Of a stretch of 64,000 nt of DNA, positions 59,188 through 64,000 are shown in pieces. A program made the translations under genes and the position numbers. The notes below the pieces were generated by a model. It did not search any database, was not told the DNA's origin, and was given only the letters and a program-made list of their open reading frames with translations. Origin of the DNA: Mycobacterium triplex (GTDB taxonomy: Bacteria; Actinomycetota; Actinomycetes; Mycobacteriales; Mycobacteriaceae); contig NZ_HG964446.1 in the NCBI RefSeq assembly GCF_000689255.1, positions 4,074,734 to 4,138,733 on the forward strand. Direction: 5' to 3'. Numbering within the stretch: position 1 is the stretch's first letter; every line of letters begins with the position of its first letter.

Positions 59188-59459
59188 TGCCGACCTGGCA
59201 GAATCCAGACAATCTACGCCCCTCACAACGGGTTTGGAGGATTCATCCTGAAGCGTTGAATCCCTTGTCTTTCAATAGGTTTCGCTGATTCGGAGCATTC
59301 GATCGCAGCGTTTGAATCATCGGCGCAGGTCAGACCCGCCAAGGCCCGGCTGCGTAATGGTTGCGTAACAGCAGGCCCGAAACGGGGTTTGCTGGCCGAT
59401 CCGCAGATTGAACCGACACGCGCGAGATTCGCCGTTCCGCTGCCTGCACGTCCAATCGA
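59188..59459. other. Non-coding stretch before the DUF4062 operon
   Basis: About 270 bases with no supported gene. The minus-strand ORF at 59223-59519 has no coding character. Confidence 0.4.
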
Positions 59460-59465
59460 TACGAT
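59460..59465 (+). promoter_or_regulatory. -10 hexamer TACGAT, leaderless promoter of the DUF4062 operon
   Basis: TACGAT, seven bases (tttcgcc), ATG 59473. Confidence 0.55.
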
Positions 59466-59472
59466 TTTCGCC

Positions 59473-60291
59473 ATGAGAGCGGAAGCTTGGGCATCATGGG
59501 CCGCGTGGGCTACGGTCATCGTCGCGGCGGTCGCCGCATATCTAGCGTTGCGCCAAGTCTACGAGGCGAAAGCAACCCGCGAAAGTGCGAAACAACCGCA
59601 CGTTATCGCGTTTCTTGACATGAATCAGAAAAATTGGCAATGGTTTGACCTGGTAATCAAGAATTTTGGTCCAACTACCGCGTACAATATCAAGGTTAAG
59701 CTTCCATCGTTGAAAGTTGTTCCATACACAACAAATCAGGGCGTAGACGTTTCTGAGCTTTACGTTCCAACCGATATCACAACATTAGCTCCCGGCCAAG
59801 AATGGCGAACAATTTGGGATTCAGCTATTGACCGCGAAGAACATAAACCTGAGCTCGTATCGCAATATGTTGGGAGGCTCGAATACTCAGAGCGAGTCGA
59901 CTCCAATTCGAAACGTCATACAGTTCAAATCTCCTTAGATACCAAGATGTTCCGCAATTCGATGCGCTTCAGTGACGAACAACCCAGCAATCCGATTGTA
60001 GGCATCCTGTCGCAGATTGCGGCAACTCTCAGCCAATACCAGAATGAGCACGAAGGCATCTGGGTTTATCCATTATCCGCCGATGAGCAACGCAGACATC
60101 TCCAGGAGCAGGAAGCGACTAGACGCGAAAAACAGCAAGAATTAAACGACCTGGTGGACCGAGCGCTAGGCAAACGGACGAAGCTCAAATTTGGACCTGA
60201 CGACGGTCGTGATGCTGCGATCACTGACGGAGAGACGACGACGGTCGTAGAATTCAAAAATCATACTGACACAAAAGACGGGACCAAGTGA
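59473..60291 (+). CDS. Membrane-anchored protein of unknown function paired with DUF4062
   Basis: 272 residues. One N-terminal transmembrane helix (about 5-25, WASWAAWATVIVAAVAAYLAL), a beta-rich, immunoglobulin-like middle domain (KQPHVIAFLDMNQKNWQWFDLVIKNFGPTTAYNIKVKLPS split across strands, TTLAPGQEWRTIWDS) and a C-terminal basic helix or coiled coil (LSADEQRRHLQEQEATRREKQQELN). AT-richer than its surroundings. ATG 59473 set by the leaderless -10; a TTG at 59389 would add 28 residues. Three bases before the DUF4062 gene. Possibly anchors or senses for that partner. Confidence 0.7.
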   Translation: MRAEAWASWAAWATVIVAAVAAYLALRQVYEAKATRESAKQPHVIAFLDMNQKNWQWFDLVIKNFGPTTAYNIKVKLPSLKVVPYTTNQGVDVSELYVPTDITTLAPGQEWRTIWDSAIDREEHKPELVSQYVGRLEYSERVDSNSKRHTVQISLDTKMFRNSMRFSDEQPSNPIVGILSQIAATLSQYQNEHEGIWVYPLSADEQRRHLQEQEATRREKQQELNDLVDRALGKRTKLKFGPDDGRDAAITDGETTTVVEFKNHTDTKDGTK

Positions 60292-60294
60292 ACT

Positions 60295-61434
60295 ATGGAG
60301 GTTCGTCACCAGGTTTTTGTCAGCTCAACATACGTGGACCTAAAGGATGAACGCGAGGCAATCATCCAGGCGCTGCTGGAATTGGACTGTATCCCTGCAG
60401 GGATGGAGATGTTCGTGGCGACTGACGAAGACCAATGGGATCTGATTAAAGAACTCATAGATTTAAGTGACTACTATTTGGTGGTCGTCGGCGCCAGATA
60501 CGGTCATGTAACACCAGAGGAAATCAGCTTTACCGAAAAAGAGTATAACTACGCACTTCAAACTGGAAAGCCGATCATTGCCTTTGTTCACGCTGACCCT
60601 GACAGCGTACCCGTTGGCGTTACCGACAAAGACCCCGAAAAGGCTAAGAAGCTCGAACAATTACGCAAGCGAATCAGAGACGGATCGGACGGCGTGCGGC
60701 GCAACGTAGGCGAATTTAAAACGCCCGACGAACTAGCTGCGAAGGTATCTCGCGCAATGAGCAGAGCCATAAAGAAGTATCCTGGGGTCGGTTGGGTACG
60801 CGGCGACCAAGCGATGACTATTGAAACTCAACAGGAAATCCTAAATTTGAAACAAAAAATCAGTGAGCTGGAATCAGATAAGCGTGCAGCACAGTCCGCA
60901 CTAGTCGAAGACGTAGAGCAACTTGCGCAGGGTTCCGACGAAATCACGCTCTCGCTATATATCCGCGATAATACTTATCCGGCAGCCGCACGCAAAGATC
61001 CAATCTATGTGGAAGCCACAACAACTTGGGATGAACTGTTTAAATATATAGGCCCGATGATGATCGACGAAGCGACGGAATCGGATATAAAACAGAAATT
61101 ATGCAATCATCTTTTCACAACAAAAGCGATTAGCGCAGATGATGTCGCCGCAATACGGGAGATGGGAAAAGATATCAGCCGTCAGCTACTAGCCGCGAGC
61201 TGGGACCTAGTTTCAATGCAACTCCGCGCACTCGATTTAATCGAGCCAGGAACCAAGAAACGTCAAATCCAAAACCAGCAAAATTATCTTGGCCTGACTC
61301 AAAAAGGACAACGGTATCTGATGACGTTGCGCGCGATCAGAAGGGGCGTTAACCCCGGTGACGATATTCCACCAGATTCAGACGATGAAGAAACTCAATC
61401 AGACATTGCAACGGACGAAGATGACAATGAGTGA
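60295..61434 (+). CDS. DUF4062-domain protein (TIR-like, putative conflict-system protein)
   Basis: 379 residues. The DUF4062 signature opens the protein: RHQVFVSSTYVDLKDEREAIIQALLELDCIPAGMEMFVA, then VVVGARYGH and SFTEKEYNYALQTGKPIIAF; this is a TIR/nucleotide-processing-like fold often found in prokaryotic conflict systems. A coiled coil (about 176-200, TQQEILNLKQKISELESDKRAAQ) and a helical C-terminal domain with winged-helix feel follow, ending acidic (DSDDEETQSDIATDEDD). Translationally linked to the membrane protein upstream. Role in defence inferred from family and prophage location. Confidence 0.8.
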   Translation: MEVRHQVFVSSTYVDLKDEREAIIQALLELDCIPAGMEMFVATDEDQWDLIKELIDLSDYYLVVVGARYGHVTPEEISFTEKEYNYALQTGKPIIAFVHADPDSVPVGVTDKDPEKAKKLEQLRKRIRDGSDGVRRNVGEFKTPDELAAKVSRAMSRAIKKYPGVGWVRGDQAMTIETQQEILNLKQKISELESDKRAAQSALVEDVEQLAQGSDEITLSLYIRDNTYPAAARKDPIYVEATTTWDELFKYIGPMMIDEATESDIKQKLCNHLFTTKAISADDVAAIREMGKDISRQLLAASWDLVSMQLRALDLIEPGTKKRQIQNQQNYLGLTQKGQRYLMTLRAIRRGVNPGDDIPPDSDDEETQSDIATDEDDNE

Positions 61435-61443
61435 GCTAGCCGA

Positions 61444-62121
61444 TCAGCTAATTCCCTTGCGTTCGAGCGGAATCACGTTTGATTGCGCGGCAACAGGGCG
61501 GGCCAAACCGGCGGGCTGGGAAACGTCGTCGTTGATGTAATCGCCGTAAACGTCCAAAGTCAGCGTAAAGGCGCTGTGTCCAAGCCACTTTGACACCCGC
61601 TTGAAGTCAACGGGCGGGTTAGCAGAAAGCAGGTTCACCGCGAAGCTATGCCGCAAGTCATGAAACCGTGCCGCTGGCAGCCCCAGCGTCGATTCGGCGG
61701 GTTGCATGGAACGCTTGTAGAAGTTCGACGGGTCAACAGGTTAAGTCCAATCGAAACGATCAGCGGTGTTCTTGACGTCTCTCCCCTGTGCTTTCGCGGC
61801 AGCTAGATCCAATCGGCCGGGGAACAGCGGCGCAGTTGGCTCGGCCGCTCGCGGATGGCTCGCCAGGTAGTCGGGCAAGTCTTGAGCAAGCCACGCTTCT
61901 AGCGGCACGGTTCACATCGACTCGTCGGATTTGGTCGATTCGGTTTCCCAGGTGCCCCCGCGCTTGGTTTTGGTCCGCTCGACCCGTACAGAGCCACCTG
62001 TATCAGTCAGGATCAGATCGCGGATTTCCAGGCCAGCCAGCTCGGCAGCACGCAAGCCGGTGAAACCGGCAAAAGTGACCAACAGCCCGTAAGCCGGTAG
62101 ACCCTTGTTAGTGACGTTCAT
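61444..62121 (-). pseudogene. Tyrosine integrase with two nonsense codons, N-terminally truncated
   Basis: One frame reads YGLLVTFAGFTGLRAAELAG (catalytic Arg box), GGSVRVERTKTKRGGTWETE, TGA, TVPLEAWLAQDLPDYLASHP, TAA, PVDPSNFYKRS, then FHDLRHSFAVNLLS (box II HxxR) and KWLGHSAFTLTLDVYGDY (box III and nucleophile Tyr). Homologues have Arg and Gln at the two stops, so both are C-to-T changes (CGA, CAA). The N-terminal half is absent; near 62125 the sequence turns into a capsid fragment on the other strand. Confidence 0.8.
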
Positions 62122-62128
62122 CCCCTCG

Positions 62129-62500
62129 GCGGGAGCGCCTGCGTATCTGCAGCCCGACAACATCGTGGGCCAGATCGCACCGGCCAGCTTCAACGGATTA
62201 CGGATCGATGGTTCGTATGGTCCAGTGTGGATCGTTCGTACGCAGTATATTCCAACGGGTTACCTTGCCATAGTGGCGACTGAAAGCCCCAATTCATTGA
62301 ACAACCCTATTTCGTTGCGCCAGCACACGAATGCTGCTTACCAAGGCTTGCGCTCAATTCCGGGTAACACCAACGGCTACCCTTTGATTGAGTCGTTTTG
62401 GTCTCGCGCTGTGGGCGTTGGAACGCGCCATCGCGGAGCGGCTGCGGTCGTCCAGATCAAAGCAACCGGCAGTTACGAACCACCCACGATTCCGATGTGA
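62129..62500 (+). pseudogene. Phage major capsid protein, C-terminal fragment
   Basis: About 120 residues of open frame: YLQPDNIVGQIAPASFNG, GPVWIVRTQYIPTGYLAIVA, NNPISLRQHTNAAYQGLRSI, SFWSRAVGVGTRHRGAAAVV, SYEPPTIPM. This matches the end of capsid proteins of actinophages (proline/valine loop, GVGxRHRGAAVV, YxPP at the C-terminus). No start or N-terminal domain; it begins against the truncated integrase. Confidence 0.7.
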
Positions 62501-62718
62501 CGCAATGAGTTACGGATGCAGACAGTATCAAGATGAAACCCGCGTTGGCGATGCTTACCAATATGAAGATGAGCCAACTGAATTCGGTTTCGTCCCAAGC
62601 TATGTCCAGTTCTTGCCCCCGAGCGAGGGTGGGCCTTACAGGGGCAAGGCTCGACGCGCTAGGCGAATCATCCGATGACTTACCCGGCTCCTGGCGCGGG
62701 CGTGGTTTCCGCTCGGTA
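62501..62718. other. Short region after the capsid fragment; doubtful small ORF
   Basis: A plus-strand frame from ATG 62505 to 62678 (57 residues, acidic then basic) begins 4 bases after the capsid stop and could be a phage gene, but has no recognisable domain. An opposing minus-strand frame shows one strong hydrophobic stretch. Neither is supported. Confidence 0.3.
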
Positions 62719-63120
62719 TCAAGAACTTTCGTCGAGGTCTTTGACTTCGATGTCGTCAGCGCCACTGCCCTTGATCTGCTTGAGCGGCTTACCATCTGGC
62801 CCGTAAATCGTGATCATCTTCAGAACGGGTTCTGTAGGGATCTCTTCGCTGGCGCGCCGGAAGGGAGCCTTGATCCAATTTATTGCCGCATTCATGGTGG
62901 TGGAGACAACCGTACTGATGCTGGCATCGGCTGCTTTAAGCGCGATGTACAGACCGATGACCTCAAGGGTAGTAGGTCCCTTGCCGCCCGGCGGACGGTA
63001 AGAAATCTCGCCGTCGGTTCCGTTTCTGCGAAGCTCGTCTATAAATACCTCCAACGAGGTCAGATAGTTCGAAAGTACGCCGGTAACCCGGACGGTAACT
63101 ACGGCTGGATAGTCGGTCAT
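62719..63120 (-). CDS. EACC1-like small protein next to a trypsin-like peptidase
   Basis: 133 residues. Alternating beta strands at the start (PAVVTVRVTGVLSNYLTSLEVFIDELRR), a central hydrophobic helix (LEVIGLYIALKAADASISTVVSTTMNAAINWI), and a late strand with ITIYGPDGKPLKQI. This order resembles EACC1 (effector-associated constant component), which accompanies peptidases and other effectors in NTP-dependent conflict systems. The trypsin-like gene 228 bases upstream on the same strand supports that reading. Assignment is tentative. Confidence 0.6.
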   Translation of the reverse strand: MTDYPAVVTVRVTGVLSNYLTSLEVFIDELRRNGTDGEISYRPPGGKGPTTLEVIGLYIALKAADASISTVVSTTMNAAINWIKAPFRRASEEIPTEPVLKMITIYGPDGKPLKQIKGSGADDIEVKDLDESS

Positions 63121-63165
63121 GCCGATAGACGTTAGGTTTTGGGCTCTGCCTATTCAATATGACGG

Positions 63166-63330
63166 TTGGCTCGCGAAGATCTGCAACGCCAGCTAGACGG
63201 CACACACGACAAGATCCGTGCCACAGAGATACAGCAGATCGCAAAACGCTTCGGATGGGCCTAGAACGCTATCCACCAAGGCAGGGGTGGTCTAGGCGCA
63301 GCCAGCACGTTCAACCTCATCCATACCGGC
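63166..63330 (+). pseudogene. Degenerate fragment of an unrecognised gene
   Basis: Plus-strand frame LAREDLQRQLDGTHDKIRAT, EIQQIAKRFGWA, TAG, NAIHQGRGGLGAASTFNLIH, TG, TAG. The residues look coding on both sides of the stops (TAG for Gln or Trp), so this appears to be a decayed gene fragment. Family not recognised. Confidence 0.4.
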
Positions 63331-63347
63331 TAGGACGCGACCAACCA

Positions 63348-64000
63348 TCAATCGGTTCCAGCTGATTCGGTCGAGTCGGGAGAGGCAGCATCGGCGTAAA
63401 GAGCGTCGACTAGCTCTTTCGGGATAAGGATTCTCACATTGTTGGCCTCACTTGACGGCAACGTATTCGCGCGCAAAATATCCATGATGGCTGAAAGCTT
63501 GTGCAGGCGTGAGAGTCCCGCGTGGTCATTGTCGCGGCCACTATCCAAGTCGTTGATGTGACCCGCGTTGATTCCGATGAGAAAAGACCGGTGGTATCCA
63601 GTGACTTCAAGTCGCGCAGCGGGTCCGTCAGGCGAAAACTTTCCCTGACTATCCGTCATATGAATAGGCAGAGGGGCAAGGCCGCGCTGAGCCACAAACA
63701 CAGGGCTGCCAGAGTTTCCGCTTGTGGAGAAGGCGTCAAAGAGAACCTGTCGGTTTCCATCTTTGATTGTCGGATCGCCTTCCAGCCTTCGGTACTCGGT
63801 TTGTGGGTCGCTGGCGATCATCCCGGAACGAAGCACCGGCCTCGTCTGTAGCTTGTCGTACCAGGCCGGATAGCCGGGGAAAGACACGAACTCGCCTGGT
63901 TCAAGAAGCGGCCAAAGTTCTTCGCACTCTAACAAATACGGCCAACTTAGTCCGTGGTTAATCATCAGACCCTTGACCGGGTCAACATCGATATTTTCAA
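63348..64000 (-). CDS. Trypsin-like serine peptidase, 5' part outside the window
   Basis: About 217 C-terminal residues, read in-frame to the window edge (ENIDVDPVKGLMINHGLSWP...). Ser motif FDAFSTSGNSGSPVFV (Gly-Asn-Ser-Gly-Ser-Pro, trypsin-like) preceded by FVSFPGYPAWYDKLQTRPVL, which is common in bacterial trypsin-like peptidases of conflict loci. C-terminal helical part ends basic/acidic. His and Asp would lie beyond 64000. Its stop is 228 bases upstream of the EACC1-like gene. Codon use is AT-richer than the chromosomal genes. Confidence 0.7.
   Translation of the reverse strand, partial: ENIDVDPVKGLMINHGLSWPYLLECEELWPLLEPGEFVSFPGYPAWYDKLQTRPVLRSGMIASDPQTEYRRLEGDPTIKDGNRQVLFDAFSTSGNSGSPVFVAQRGLAPLPIHMTDSQGKFSPDGPAARLEVTGYHRSFLIGINAGHINDLDSGRDNDHAGLSRLHKLSAIMDILRANTLPSSEANNVRILIPKELVDALYADAASPDSTESAGTD

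Noticed and set aside
62505..62678. Small plus-strand ORF after the capsid fragment
   Set aside because: 57 residues without recognised domain in a decayed region; noted only as doubtful.
62457..62795. Minus-strand frame with a hydrophobic stretch (LIFILVSIANAGFILIL)
   Set aside because: Starts inside the EACC1-like gene in another frame, no ribosome site or start before the hydrophobic part.

Overview
The window is high-GC actinobacterial DNA and almost certainly comes from a nontuberculous Mycobacterium. Pointers are an MmpS/MmpL transporter pair, an EmbR-like FHA regulator beside a PknH-type Ser/Thr kinase, an MPT64-like (DUF3298) lipoprotein, a TIGR00027 methyltransferase, several F420/FMN-type oxidoreductases, many small secreted proteins, and many genes with a TANNNT -10 hexamer 6-7 bases before the start codon (leaderless transcription, common in mycobacteria). 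Species cannot be fixed from the sequence alone.

Layout. 0-11.8 kb: 5' end of htpG, a TIGR03085 protein, a membrane protein, a thioesterase/acyl-CoA ligase operon, two collagen-like Gly-Pro-Gly secreted proteins around a histidine phosphatase and a methyltransferase, a GT1 glycosyltransferase, two more methyltransferases and an M15-like secreted protein. 11.9-20.2 kb: a 2509-residue SARP-cyclase-ATPase regulator ending in nine tandem NTF2/SnoaL-like modules, then a collapsed cyclase pseudogene and a glycine-rich micro-protein. 20.4-35.1 kb: GNAT acetyltransferase, MFS exporter, peptidase-E-like protein, a hybrid kinase/phosphatase/anti-sigma polypeptide coupled to a STAS protein, a lytic transglycosylase, flavin/F420 enzymes, AraC and LacI regulators and an aldehyde dehydrogenase. 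35.2-47 kb: a frameshifted esterase, tRNA-Cys, housekeeping-type enzymes, then an envelope-signalling cluster (EmbR-like regulator, kinase, two beta-propeller exported proteins, MPT64-like and MPT63-like proteins).

47-64 kb is the accessory part. An apparently orphan NarL-type kinase is followed by an isolated SIR2-family gene with a duplicated N-terminal helical module and a C-terminal trypsin-like domain; it ends beside a tRNA T-arm-like 18-mer. After metabolic genes and mmpS/mmpL comes a mobile-element graveyard (58.8-62.5 kb): an IS481-like remnant with four end repeats, a tRNA-Met 3'-half-like sequence carrying the same 18-mer, an AT-richer two-gene operon (membrane-anchored protein plus DUF4062 protein), an integrase with two nonsense codons and a phage capsid C-terminus. 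The window closes with a small EACC1-like protein downstream of a trypsin-like peptidase cut by the window edge. The SIR2 protein, the DUF4062 pair and the peptidase/EACC1-like pair are the best candidates for undescribed defence or conflict systems.
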